Source: Mimachlamys varia
Taxonomy: Eukaryota > Mollusca > Bivalvia > Pectinida > Pectinidae
Assembly: GCA_947623455.1 (NCBI GenBank)
Contig: OX392542.1
Span: 11,291,625 to 11,355,624 of the forward strand
Reading direction: 5' to 3'
DNA length: 64,000 nucleotides
The first letter of the stretch is position 1, and each line of letters opens with the position of its first letter. Positions 48,586 through 61,460 of this stretch are shown one piece after another. Under the pieces are notes generated by a model that worked only from the letters and a program-made list of their open reading frames with translations, was not told the origin of the DNA and ran no database searches. The translations under genes and the position numbers were made by a program.

Positions 48586-48951
48586 TCAATCCGCCATTTT
48601 GAAAATCAATACGCGTTGAGCCGCCGGTTTCAGTGGCTGACTTGCGCTGTGTTGTTTGTGTATACGGCTACTACTGCCTGGTGTAGACGCTCGGGACGAC
48701 GGCCTCTCTCTATGGCTATTTAGTGGTGTAACCTTGTTTTTGTTGTGAAATGAAGGAGAAGTAGCAACGTGGTTGTCCATTGTTTTAGTGTGACCGGACC
48801 TTCTTAACGGAAGGATTTTACCCCAACCTTCACGCTGGCGATGCTTGGAGCGGGCTGTTCCAGTTTGCATTGTGATGATGCAAAGGAACCGGTACGTATA
48901 CATACAGTCTATAGTAGCGTTCTCTCGGAGCTGCTTCCGCATGTACGGCAT
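48586..48951 (-). CDS. candidate coding exon or small gene, unknown
   Basis: A 121-codon minus frame. From an internal Met (MQTGTARSKHRQREGWGKIL) to the end it is basic and Ser/Thr/Pro-rich (PSSRASTPGSSSRIHKQHSA), like a disordered regulatory region with phosphorylation-type sites. It ends with FKMAD and a stop. Local GC is near 50%, well above the intron background, which both suggests coding and makes long frames likelier by chance. No homology recognised. Confidence 0.25.
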   Translation of the reverse strand: MPYMRKQLRENATIDCMYTYRFLCIITMQTGTARSKHRQREGWGKILPLRRSGHTKTMDNHVATSPSFHNKNKVTPLNSHRERPSSRASTPGSSSRIHKQHSASQPLKPAAQRVLIFKMAD

Positions 48952-50090
48952 GTATTAAATCTGCGGGAGACCCAGTCTCCGTGGCTGGAATAATGCAGGG
49001 GGTCTCTGAAGTTATATACACAAAGTATGAAGACAAGGTGGTCGGGAGGGGGGACTCATTCACGCCCTAACCTCCTTTCTCAAACTCTACCTATCTCCCA
49101 TCCTAGATCAAGCGTTCCCTAGTTTTTGTGGGGGAGTATTTTGAGGGAAAACATTATTGTTTAGTGAGATAACATATTTGATTCCTATAAACACGATATA
49201 GCATGGGGCAACGCTACTTTAACTTAAATGTATAAAATCGCAGCTGGTAATTACGTACTAAGTAGGGAAAGGGGCACTTGTTATAAAGTTATAATTACAT
49301 GTTTTCTTTTGTTGATTCTTTATAAATAACCAGAACGTTACACTATCGTCATTTATTGTACTGATATGTATCGTTTCTAAATAAAACTTCATTGATTTAA
49401 AGTGAAGTGAATCGAAATTTATTAAAAATTTAAACAATGTGTCATAAAAAATTGCACACGTATAGCACGGAATGTCAGCTGGTGAATGGTGTAGAAATGT
49501 AGCTGTGGGGAGTTCAAAGTGCAATACAGTAATAGCGAAATATACACGTGATTAGTCACACTAAACGCATGGTAAACTAACCAATAAAACAATAATACAG
49601 ATGGCAGTCTGTTAGGGTGCCCTTGACAGAAATCGAATTACAATAACGGCGCGAGCAAGCATCAGTACCAAATATTTGTAGAGTTGGGGTGAAGAATGGC
49701 GAGAGTATGATAAACTCCACGGAACACAACGTCTTGTCTGTGTTCTGGAGAAGTGTTGGCTTGGGGAAGCTGAAGAGATACCAGTTGTTCCCTGCGATAT
49801 AAACTGTGTACAAACGAATCCGACTGACATATACACATCTGTGTTTGCCAGTTTAATAAGATTTTAAGCCTGACAAGAAACATTAACACATCTCTAAGGT
49901 GCTCGTTTCCGAGACCAATAACTCTGCTGGAATATCGACCGACAATATTACGACCATCTCTCTCATCATCTTCAGGTTACCAGGATCAAACCGCCTGGTG
50001 CCCAACACTTCTCTCTGGGGTTTCATATACGACAAAGATTATTGGAAGGGCGAAATAAATACGACTGTATCTTGCTTGTTAATATTAAAT
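48952..50090. other. no gene confirmed
   Basis: GC-moderate DNA. Three overlapping minus frames (49577-49889) cover one another in different phases, which argues for low stop density rather than coding. Confidence 0.45.
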
Positions 50091-50690
50091 AATGAGTATA
50101 CAATACAGTATCTGAGTGATAGTCGTTACTCACTAATGATAATGAGTATACAATACAGTATCTGAGTGATAGTCGTTACTCACTAATGATAATGAGTATA
50201 CAATATGGTATCTGAGTGACATTCGTTACTCACTAATGATAATGAGTATACAATATGGTATCTGAGTGACATTCGTTACTCACTAATGATAATGAGTATA
50301 CAATACAGTATCTTCGTGATAGTCGTTACTCACTAATTTTAATGAGTATAGAATAAAGTATCTGAGTGATAGTCGTTACTCACTAATGATAATGAGTATA
50401 CAATATGGTATCTGAGTGACATTCGTTACTCACTAATGATAATGAGTATACAATACAGTATCTTCGTGATAGTCGTTACTCACTAATTTTAATGAGTATA
50501 GAATAAAGTATCTGAGTGATAGTCGTTACTCACTAATGATAATGAGTATACAATATGGTATCTGAGTGACATTCGTTACTCACTAATTTTAATGAGTATA
50601 GAATAAAGTATCTTCGTGATAGTCGTTACTCACTAATTATAATGAGTATAAGTAGTATCTGAGTGATACTCGTTATAATATAAGGTATGC
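50091..50690 (+). repeat. strict 50-bp satellite, 12 units, with 150-bp higher-order period
   Basis: The unit starts AATGAGTATACAATACAGTA, then TCTGAGTGATAGTCGTTACT, then CACTAATGAT. Units 1-11 have no indel, so starts fall exactly at 50091, 50141, 50191 and so on. Variant order is A A B B C D B C D B' D', which makes a B-C-D block of 150 bp present twice (50241-50390 and 50391-50540). Each unit holds TGAGT...ACTCA, a small inverted repeat with AP-1-like ends. The twelfth unit is degenerate. Confidence 0.97.
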
Positions 50691-53269
50691 AGTATACGTG
50701 TACCTGTAGTATCTGAGTGGCAGTCGTTTCTCACTACTCGCAGTTACCGAGGAAAAAGGGGGTTGGAATATTTTGATGAAACATCATCCGGAGGGTGTGG
50801 GGAGCGAGGGATTGCTGCGAGTTGAGTTACGTGCTGGCCAGACAAACTTTTTGAATGAAAGAATATCATTTTATTTACGTATATTTTAAACCTTATTTAT
50901 TTTTCATTATCTCGAACGCTGCCATTGTTGAGGATCGCCGGAGATTCACCCGCGGGTATGACACCCGGTACATGTCTGGTTTGTCATTGAATAGGTGCTG
51001 TAAACAAATATCCACACTTTTATCATACCCTAAACAAGTAATCTGGTTCCGTATTGGAACGTGAAACATATCATTTCCGTCTTTGTATCTCTCAGGTGTT
51101 GGGAAACAAAATTCAGAATTATAGGTTGGTTTTGTTGTATGTTTCGAAGTTATGATATCTCCGATTTTGTTTTTCCATAAATCACGACTAAAAATTTCGA
51201 GATTTATTTCTAGAATGTACGTTTCTATGTTGATCTCCTATAATAAATGTTTCATTTTGATATCAACCTTATTAAGTTTCTAAGAAATTGAAACAAATTA
51301 TTCTAACTTATGCTTATCAGTTGTGTTAGAGGAAACCGGTTTCACTGGAGAGGGCCCACGTGGTCGGGGCGCTTACCCCCTTAGCTTTTCACGTCTGATC
51401 GGGGGTGGGGTGTTGGAGGGTGTTTCTGGTTTCTGTAATTATCTCGTGGAAATCAGGTCCCTATCAGCTTGAATGGAGGATGACCCTATCCTGTCTTTGA
51501 CTCCAAGATGTCTATGCTTGGCGTTTCTGGTTTAGGTGTTCCGGTCACGGACGTCGTATGAATCGTGTCCAGAACAAAGCCATGTGTTTATTGGCGAGCA
51601 ATAGAAGAACCTTTATATAATATTTTGTTTAATAATTTTGTAGATCATACGTTCAAAATACTTTGAACATCCTCCAAACAACGCATCGACTACATTCGCC
51701 TGTGCTATATGAGAACATTTTACGTTTTAAGTTAAAGGTCATACAGACTGTCTATTAGGTGCACTGACAATATGTAAAACATGGTACATTCCTGAAATGT
51801 ATAATGACTGTGTAACGTCGCATTATTGATGTTTGAAGTTTGTTATGATAATGTCTGTTTTGTTTACTAATATTTTCGACTAATTGACAGATAAATCTCT
51901 GGCATGTGACGTAATACATGTTATGTCTCGTGATTATATATAGTTAAATGCTAAATGGTATTAAACTACTTGCAATTAGCATTGTGATAACTAAATTACA
52001 TGTAGTTTCTGGCTGATTGTTTAATAATGGTATTTACATATATTATATTTACTTACCCCGAATTAACTACATGTATGTAAAATAGACACGCGCTGTACCT
52101 TATGTTTACATGCATGTATGAATTCATATTAAAATGTAAGTAGACAGACAACCCTGAATCCAGTACCTACAATGTACCTAATTCCAGTCATTGCTGATAC
52201 AAAATGCCTATGTACAAAGGTGTTTTTCATGATACCTTTAGTTTTAGAATCAAAAGAAAATGGCTGGCAGCTGAATTCAGTTCATTGTGAAGTATATCTG
52301 GTTGATAAAGAACATTTGCTAGAATGGTGTGGATTCGAATGATAGATTGTACCGTCTGGTGCTAACAGGTATTGTACTAGTCACAGGAATCTTGTTTAGA
52401 AACTCTGTATTGATTTGACCCGTGTGTTTTGAATTCTTCCACATCGGTTGTTTTTGTTTTGCTTTAACAATTGTCAAGTGAAATGACGTCATTGTTTTAT
52501 GTGTAGTGTTGCCTGCTCCACAAGGGCAAGTCGGTTTGTGTGTGGTGTCGGGTTGCGGGTAAAATGTCCTAAATTTACTCTTGTGAAAAAAAATCACTTA
52601 AACAATATAGATATGCAGGGTTCAGTACGGTCTGGCTCTACAGCGAGGACTGTCTAAAACACACGGATATAATCTGAGAGAACGATTAAAAAAAATCAAG
52701 ATTTAGTGATTACAGATGTGGGTAGAAAACTTACAACCGTGTTGCTATCGTTTGTAAGACGTACGAGAGTTACTTCATAAACCTAGTCGTCTCGGGGGAC
52801 CTACGGGGGCACCACTGGTAGTCAAACTCTGAAGCACTGTTACATGTAATTCACGTAATTATTAATTAAGGTATAATGAATACCTCTGCCAACATCGTAT
52901 CCCTTGGGGAGCCCCAATTAGTGCCAAACCAGCATTAATGGGCGCACGTGAGATATTCTTTAATAATAATAATGTCGGTTCCTTACTGGTTCTCCCTTTG
53001 TCATTCCGCACAGGTTCGTACAGACAACCACATAAACTGCATCTTTCAGTGCAAATAATTCTGTTTTTTTACATCTTACCAATTACCCTCTCCAAATTAC
53101 ATGAAAACAAATGATGAAAGTATTTATAAACAGGGAATAGAAACAAATGAAGGAAAGACAGCGAAATGTATAATATGTGCATTGTAACGGTGTATACAGA
53201 CTTGTATCCCGCGGTGCCAAACTAATCATAAATTGTGCATGATCGGCATCGGTACGAAACTGTCAGATA
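50691..53269. other. putative intron; no gene confirmed
   Basis: 51335-51430 has a tRNA-like A-box text (CACGTGGTCGGGGCGCTTA) but no B box that I can defend. 52870-52985 is a GC-varied block with ATTAATTA and CAGCATTAATGGG, which could be a regulatory element. Confidence 0.4.
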
Positions 53270-53540
53270 AACTTATGGTCAGGTGTCCGAAATAGACAGA
53301 TGTACTGTATGGTCAGTTGTCCGAAATTGACCAGTATACGGTTGCACTGTACGGCAATGTGTCCGAAATGGTCAGATAAACTGTATGCTACGTGTCCGAA
53401 ACGGTCAGGTATATTGTATGATAATGTGTCCGAAGTGGTCAGATATAGTGTGTGGTCAGGTGTCCGAAGTGTTCAAATATCTTGTGCGGTAATGTGTCCA
53501 AAGTGGTCAGAATTCCTGTATGTATTGTCAGGTTCGCTAT
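53270..53540 (+). repeat. degenerate 33-35-bp tandem repeat, about 8 units
   Basis: The unit is approximately GTGTCCGAAATGGTCAGATA plus AACTGTATGGTAC. The GTGTCCGAAGTGGTCAG core recurs with substitutions and 1-3-bp indels. Confidence 0.88.
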
Positions 53541-56500
53541 GCTCTATATGTATACTGAAATCAACTAAAGATGAGTCATCCAGCCTTAATTATATAGAAC
53601 ATGTATTCGTGTATCTGAAGTACATGAATAAAACCTAAGTGAAGTATACACTTTCATGTTCTGTTCGAGTTCCTCACGTATAAATGTCCATAGGACGCCC
53701 TCCATTGTGATAATGGCTGACCTCTGACTCGGTACATCGTTAGTCTGGTGTCCACCACAAAAGAACAGTAATGTCTGGCTGTGTCCAACCTATCTCCGGA
53801 CATCTCGTTAAAGCATGTCCACAGTCTGGAACATTTAACAAGCTGAATTTTATTATTTCACACGAAAAAATTCAAATCATTCACACATGGAGCTAAAGTT
53901 ATATTCAATCAGAACATACGGATACTTGTACGAGAATATGGCAGGGCAAATTTAAATGTTTTTGTCACAGAACACTGCTCGTAACTTTTAAAAGTTTCTA
54001 TCACTATGTAGGTTTTGTACCTTTTATTTGACCTGGTCGAAACAAACGGACCATGACCGATGCATTTACATATTGATGAACTGCGTTGGACAATAGTAAC
54101 GCCGATGGTTTATCAGGTCTTGGCAGAGAAACGTGATCCTCCATTTATCTTATGGCATCGTAATGGCTGCAATTGACCGATGAGAATCTATTAGTTATTT
54201 CTGAGTATGTAAATTAATTCAATTAGTGAGTTGAAAGACGTATGATCGGTCATCCGTCCACTGACCGCAGCAATGGCCGGAATGTATAATATGGGAGATG
54301 TTATCGAACAGCCTCGGAGTCCCGGACTTATAATTAAGGATCAATGTTAAATTGTTGAACGACTTGTACATGTGTTTGTATGTATTGTCATAGAAGGGCA
54401 AAATGAACTTCAAGCCCATTTATGAAATGAATATGCCCTTATTTGGCGCTTAATATAAAGAAGAACTATAATTATATGTATGCCTGTGCTCCTTTCTGGA
54501 TTGAATTCGGGAAAGTTACAAGATCTGTTTCAAAAGCGTTTCTCAACAATGAAAGTTATCTGTATGATATCAATTCTACGCTTGGCTAGGTTTTCACTGT
54601 ATAATTATATGGCTGATATAAAAATGGATTTTCATTGACAAAAAAATATCAATTTCCTAGGTGCGATTTTTATCAGATATAAAGTACTTGTCTAGGGGTT
54701 GAATAAAGGACAATTTACATGCCAAGGTTGCAGGATTTCCCGCTCTAAAGCTACAAACAGGGATGATCAAGCCACAGTTTATAGCTTGTCAATTCAAAAG
54801 TCAGAGCAGATCTTAACGTTTCTCCGTATGCTAATTTTCTTCATAAAGACGAAACCTTTTGATGCTTTGAAAGCGAACGTTGTACATCAGATATGCATTG
54901 AGATAGCAGTTTTTGGGTTGTAATAATTGTATTGTTAATCAGCAAAGCGAATTATGACTTCCGGCGGAGAACTTTACTCCATTCGAGGACGAAATATTCC
55001 TACGCGATTACAATCAGTCCATGGAAGCACGTGTAAGACGAATGATAGCATTTCTTTCCCTCCCCAATACCTGTAGCACAAATGTTACTGACATATGTCT
55101 TGATGAAATGTTCATCAGTATAGCTGAAACAACCTGTTTCTATATTAACGTTTTGTACCCAATGTTTGTAACACATGTGTAACTCTCGTGCGGTCATACC
55201 TATTCTGAGATAAATCAATGGTATGCTCATTCTACCTTTTTCACTGACACCCGTTTCCAGATTATGAATTGTACTTCACGCACCTGATGATATGATGCGA
55301 GGCTGGATGAACAGACGAACCAATTACCCCCGGGACTAGCCACCTGTGCCGCATCTGCCTTCAACAGTTGTTGTTTTCTTCCTTTTTCATCCAAATTAAC
55401 AGAAACAGATTTCTAATTTTAAAACCACACATATACATATTTACCCGGACGACGGGCACCTGTCTATCTTTTCTGCACGCTTTGTGGAAGCCGTGCATGC
55501 GATTGAACGACGCCATATTGAAATGTCATAAAAAACGTTAGCTCTGAATTAAATATGATGTAAACGTTGTTCAAGAAACAGCTGTCTAATTTTACTGTAC
55601 AGATCACAAATTTCACTGACTATGAATAATAATTCAACTTCAATGAAGCATTCGTTAATGTATAGTAGACTGAGGTTAAATGGTCCGTGTCGATATGGAC
55701 TAACGGCTACCAAATCGGCACACAAAGAAGGCTATATAGGATGGACCAACAAGAACTTTGAACAAAGCAGCAGCATGGAAAAGGTCAATTATCTATCGGA
55801 AACCGTCGATTCTCAATGTCCATCGACACATTAAGAAGAAAAGCAACAGTTTTTTTTTATCGATATGCGGTTAGGAATATATGTAGTTGATTGTGCACAA
55901 AGTGTTAAAGTTTACGTAATGTTGTCGAACTAATAACTCTGAAAAATGCGTTCCGACTTCAAAAGTCCAGATGATGAAACATTTAAATCACGAGGCATCT
56001 TGAAATTATTCTTAAATTAGCAAATTTAACTTAAACGAATTTCTATGACTTCAAAGGAAAATCATACACATCCTTGCATATAAAACTGTTTAGTTATGAT
56101 TGCTAAAAGTAATATATGGTACATTAATACAGATATCCGTTCATTCGTACAGTAAGCTGTTTAAGTAGTATTCCTACCACGTCCTGTATCATTCTCATGT
56201 TAATGTTTTAATTAGAAAATATTAAAATCTAACATAAATAATGACAGCTACAATGTACATAGGAAACGATATTTTAACGACAAATGCGCTTTATGATTTA
56301 AGTCGGTCCAGCGTTAGTATGGTATATTGTTCTCTGACAACTCATCACTTACAGTTTACATATTAAAAGGGTTGAACAATTATACCCTTTGAAAAAAACT
56401 GTTTCGATAATCTAGTAGATTCTCCCAACAAAGAAACAGCATTTAGGCGTCTGAGGAATCCACGTATTATAGAAAGTCATTTATGTATCAAGCAGACCTT

Positions 56501-59500
56501 ATTTAGGTGGGGTTTTTTCAGATAAGCCTAAGGAATTAATGAGCTTAAGTTATTTTAGGGATGAAATAAGAATTCTGAATATTTATGCTAAACATGTTTT
56601 GTGTTTGAAGCAGTCCAATGGAATAATCGAGAGCAACAACCTTTCGTTAAAATGTAAAGTGTTGAAATTGAAATAATTCAGAATTAGCACCGTGTGAACT
56701 CGCGATGAGAAAATGACTCGCTGTAACTGGGGGGCATCAGTACTTACATGTACGTACATGAGTCATCTCATTCAAAGTAGCCCCCACTCTACCTCACAAA
56801 ATGTCGTCATTGTTTCCCGCTAGGGGCATTTCCTGTGTTACTATATATAATATAATAGCGACACAACAGGTGTAGTATTCTGTATTCGTCAGGTTTTGAG
56901 AACTTCATTGTGTAGGTGTTATTGTTAAAATTACCGGAATGCACAATGCGGAAGTCGGATTGCCTCTATATCGGACTCGTACTAATACGGAAATATACAG
57001 AATAAATATTAGTCGACTACCAAATGATACAAAATTAAGTACAATGATTGTACAGAGTATGTGCATGATAAATATCCGCAATATCCAGGGATTCGTGAGC
57101 AGCGAACCATTTCAGCGGTTATTATTCAGTATCAAAATTAAGAAGGTAAAAACCAAAAGAAAATTAGAACATGGGTTATTTTGAGCTTTGAATAAGTTCC
57201 ATATTACATCGACACGAGTGTGAGATCCTCTATATACGAATTTGGATAAGGATGTGGTCGAAAGATTATATTCCATTGAATCACTGAATAGTAATCTATC
57301 GAGTGTGTCAAAGAAGTTGTATGCTAAAATTGTAGAATTTTTAGTTGTACATGTATCATGCTGTTGGTTCTTGCATCATTATGCAATGTGATCAAAGGTA
57401 TATCATAAACAGTTGTAACTTCATTAGAAATATGCTGGCGTGATATTTCTTTCTAATACAAAGACGATATATTCCATCAGTAACGATTGTTAATCTTTGT
57501 TTCTGTATAAAGTGGATCGTTACTGCCTGATCAAACCCGACACGGAAACCACGGCTGATCTGTACAGATCGATAGCTTGTCAATTCGTTACCCGATTCTT
57601 TGCAACATTTCATTTTCATTCATGTCTTCGGGACAAACTTTGAACACGAACTGAATCAATTTGTTAAAAGGCCCTTGTATCCGGTACGTCGTTAGTATTC
57701 GTTATAGATTTCCTGTTCTCTTAAATAACACTAATATCGAATACCAATAACGGGCTGTGTATCCTACACACCCAGTGTAGCGGTCCCGAGGGCGTCCAGG
57801 ATTCTTGGGAATCAGACGGATGTTGGTCTCCGTAAAACAAATATTTGATTTTCGTTAAGGAAATTGGCTAGCTCTTAGAGCCGTCAAATAGATGGACATT
57901 GTATCCCCTTACAGCTACAGAAATGTAAGATATACCCCAACCGTACATATCTCGATACAAGTCCGTATTTGTCATAAAGATGTATTTTTTGTGTTATTAA
58001 ATCTAGAATTTGGAGGATTAATACATGTGAGATATGGGAACTATCAATTTCATAACATAATGTCTAAAGGTAACTTTCTATTCAAAGAAAATATAAAGAG
58101 GTTTGAGACCTTATTGTATATTGTTTACCTCGTGTATACTTATATATAGAGTTGGGGTAAACACTCGTGTAATATATAAACTATATATAAGTTACGATCA
58201 TGACGTTTCGACACTATACTTCGCACATGTACCGACACATTTATATAAGTATACAGGGCTAGGAATTACACATGCAGGGTAGGAAGATACGTACAGAAAC
58301 AAATTGATAGTGGTAGCTTTGGTATTGGTAATTTACCTTTGGTAGTTGCAGTTTTAATACCTTTGGAATTGGCAATGAGCTTGTTTTATTTAATGTCTCG
58401 TTGCGGATTTAATACAATTTATTCAGGTACCACTCGAACGTACATAATTGATTGAGATGGAAATTTCCTGATGGCCTAATTTTATCATTGTTAATCTAAT
58501 TCCAAGTTATATAACTCTCTAGTTCATTGATTTAGAGAAGTTTATTTTATTCTTCTCGATACATTTCGGTTGTTTCAAGGACGCCGTCAATATCATGTGA
58601 GATATATACAGCGCTGTAATTCCGTGCAGTCATGGCGTTTCAGCCATTTTCCTACAGTCTGTCATTACTGTTGTAGAAGCTCGCATGCAATTGTCTTGTT
58701 TTAGGATTGTGCAGCCTTTATGGTATCTGGTCCCTGCCTTGTAAAAGCCGCTCCAATCTAAGATTACTTCCCCAGTAGACATGGGAGACGAATCCTATGT
58801 AATTTTACATAATGAAACATACATCTCTCCCGAGTTTATAGAAAGCTTACTGTTGGTCCGAAGGAATGGAGGGCTGTACGAGGATAGGTACAATTTACCC
58901 CAGGCTACGATGAGTTAGTAGTCACGCATGCTGAAAGCTCGTGTTTCTCCATACTTTCTCCGAATCGCAATATAAGATGAAACCACAGATACAACATCTA
59001 CATGTAAGACCACTAACCGACCGTTTGACTTTTTCCTGTAGCATACTCGCGTACACGCGCACCTGCTTGAGGAAATCCTAAACATTAGATTGAGAGCACG
59101 GCCTTCTGAGATTAAAGGAGAGAGTATTTCACGGTGTTTGGTGGAAGAGAGTGAGCTATAATTGGCCGTTGTCGGTGCTCTAGCTGTTCTCGGCCTCCGA
59201 TGTGCTTCGTCAATTATGTATGGAAGTTTTGTGTTTTTCATCGTAAAAGTAATTGTTAATGACGTCTTAACCGACTGGGAACGGTAGAAACTAAATACAG
59301 ATTCCGGATAAATTCCAGCTGCTGTTTTGTGTTTTAGACTACTTAAAACATTTAAGCTTGCGTTTTCGTAAAATAGCGCCAGTGTTACATGATTGTAGTG
59401 AATGGGTTCGCGTCGTACTCTGTCCCAGCTTTAATGTTTTGTTTTAACGTTCCCAACGCGGCCGTTCAGTGATTGGCGTTTTAATTTTGACAGTAATATG

Positions 59501-60147
59501 ATAAATTACCGGAAGTGAGGTACTTTCCCTCTTTACAGCCGGGGCCTGGTTGTTCCTAGCTCTACCAACTTGACGCGTCTATAACGCTATAATTGCAACG
59601 AGTTCTAAACATGTCCAAATGCTCGCATTTTATTTTGTTCAGAGTTTCAGCTTTAAAATGGCTTGATGGGAAAAAAATAACTGGTCGATAATCTTGCCAA
59701 GATCAGTCCACTCGATATAAGACCTTGCTGGGAACATGGGTCGATATCAAACTTCGTACACATTCCTGGTATGACAAATAAACGTCTCATTTAATGAACC
59801 TTAAATAATGGAAAAGAAAAATGCGTACTCGCAAGTCACACCTAAACTATTTTGCTATGCGGCCATGTTTCCGTAATTGCGCAGTGGATCTTAATTCATA
59901 GAGTTCCGTGTTTACATATACAAAATAGTTGTCAATTGTCAACACTGAAATAACAAAAATATTTTCTGATGCCACAACTCCTACGTGTTACAATGGAATT
60001 TGCAGACTGAGCTGAAAGCCATGGACAGTATATACATGTACGTGTGTATGTGTATGCATTGTAAACTATACAGCGGTTGGTCAGACTAAAAATGCAGGTA
60101 CATTGTAACTGTACATATTCTATCATATAACATGATGTATTCTACAA
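53541..60147. other. putative intron; no gene confirmed
   Basis: 6.6 kb of unique DNA without array or RNA gene. Frames at 56939-57184 and 58915-59241 (minus, basic) show no family signal. Confidence 0.45.
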
Positions 60148-60390
60148 AGGGACCATGGTAGCAAAATGGTGAAAGTATTTGACAATCTGCTATCACTAGC
60201 CGTCTTATTCTGGGTCGCGAGTTCGAGTCCTACGGGGGGGGGGGGGGGGGGGCAGCGCCAGGTACTAACCGTAGGTCGGTGGTTTTTCTCAGGGAACTCC
60301 GGCTTTCCTCCGCCACTTAGACCTGACACATCCTGAAATAACCCGTAACTTTTGACAGGATGTAAAATACAACCAGCCAAAATGATTCTA
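60148..60390 (+). mobile_element. tRNA-derived SINE, full-length-like copy
   Basis: An A-box-like TAGCAAAATGG (60159-60169) and B-box GTTCGAGTCC (60221-60230) at tRNA-like spacing form a Pol III promoter. The body then reads CAGGTACTAACCGTAGGTCG, GTGGTTTTTCTC, AACTCCGGCTTTCCTCCGCC and ACACATCCTGAAAT. This body matches a SINE 3' domain widespread in molluscs (my recollection; family name not certain) and is shared with the copy at 63140. It is interrupted by a run of 19 Gs. It lies in the sense direction of the host gene. Confidence 0.88.
60234..60252 (+). repeat. G19 homopolymer
   Basis: Nineteen consecutive Gs inside the SINE, just after the B box. The sister copy has CACGTAGGGCAG at this place, so the run expanded here. 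The length is prone to sequencing error. Confidence 0.9.
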
Positions 60391-61396
60391 AAACACAATG
60401 TACCCTGGTCAAATAAACAACGTGTTTACCTTGGTGCCTCACCTAACTAAATGACCACTACAGGTGCTTTAATGGCCAAGTATTGGCCGAGTACCTCGTT
60501 ATAGCCGGTAAATACGGACAGGAAGGGGTCACTCTGTCTATAAACTGTATCGGAATATTTTAATAGGAGACATTAAAACTAGTATATATAGATAACGGGC
60601 CCCTCGTGATAAAGGGGGAGTATAGAGCCACGGGAATATCCTGTATAGGTTATTAGCGAACTCGACACGAGGCCACGTTCTGTTTTAAAGTATAGAAATA
60701 TGCATTAAGCGAAAGCCATGCCAGAAATATGGAGATAAGGGAGTGATTATTGAGGATGTTTGTTAAACAAGGCCGTGCGATATCCTTGTAAACAGTAATA
60801 AAGACACTCTCCACTTTTAATGTGTTTTGGAAAAAGAGGGGCGAGATGTCATGAAAACAGGTTTTCTATGTCGGATAATAACATTTAGCGATTTGATGTC
60901 TTTCTGACATTGGTCCGAGTTGGTTAGTATGGAAAGTTGCTCACCACTCATTTGTAAACTGTTTCCGACAATCTTTAATGTGTTTCACTTGTTAGAGAAC
61001 TATACATGGGACACTTTCTACCTTGATGCAGTGCAAGAAAACGTCTTATCTGTAAAATGTTTAAAATTCACTGAAACTGTTTTATCTGTAAACATGTCTA
61101 AACCGATCGCCGAACAGAACTTGAATGTTATCTTTATTTTAAGTGGGGTAGAGCTGAGGTTATTGTAAAAATTAAGATTGGTTCGAAATGGACACTGTAA
61201 CGGATGTGGTAACGTTTACTTGTAGTACGAATCCTGTCACACATGTAAATTACTCCTGATTGAATTTTGTTATGACAGAGACGTTAAACTATATATATAT
61301 TTTAAATCTTCATGAAACGTTAACCAATTTGTAGCTTATAAATGTATACCTTGATACTTTTCGATTAATGTTATTTATTTTTTCTGTCTTCGACAG
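60391..61396. other. end of putative first intron
   Basis: Unique DNA ending in a strong acceptor: branch-like ATTAAT, then TTATTTTTTCTGTCTTCGACAG, with AG at 61395-61396. An 82-codon frame (60920-61168) without family signal lies inside. Confidence 0.5.
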
Positions 61397-61460
61397 ATCG
61401 GGCCAGCACAGGGGAAGTTCTCACAAGAATGTGCCACACAACTCGTCAACTGTCCGCAAG
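61397..61460 (+). CDS. candidate second coding exon, unknown protein
   Basis: 64 bp between a strong acceptor (pyrimidine tract, then GACAG) and a consensus donor CAAG|GTAAGC. Read in the phase left by the exon at 15172 it is open: IGPAQGKFSQECATQLVNCP then Q, leaving phase 1. The other two + frames are also open, so phase cannot be fixed from this exon alone. The minus strand here is likewise open and cysteine-rich, which I take as chance. The next exon must lie beyond 64000 or be unrecognised. No domain recognised. Confidence 0.45.

Noticed and set aside
49577..49889. three overlapping minus frames
   Set aside because: They overlap in three phases, which reflects few stops rather than coding.
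51335..51430. tRNA/SINE-like A-box text
   Set aside because: No recognisable B box and no SINE 3' domain; too weak to annotate.
60123..60398. 91-codon minus frame with poly-Pro
   Set aside because: It is the complement of the SINE and its G19 run.
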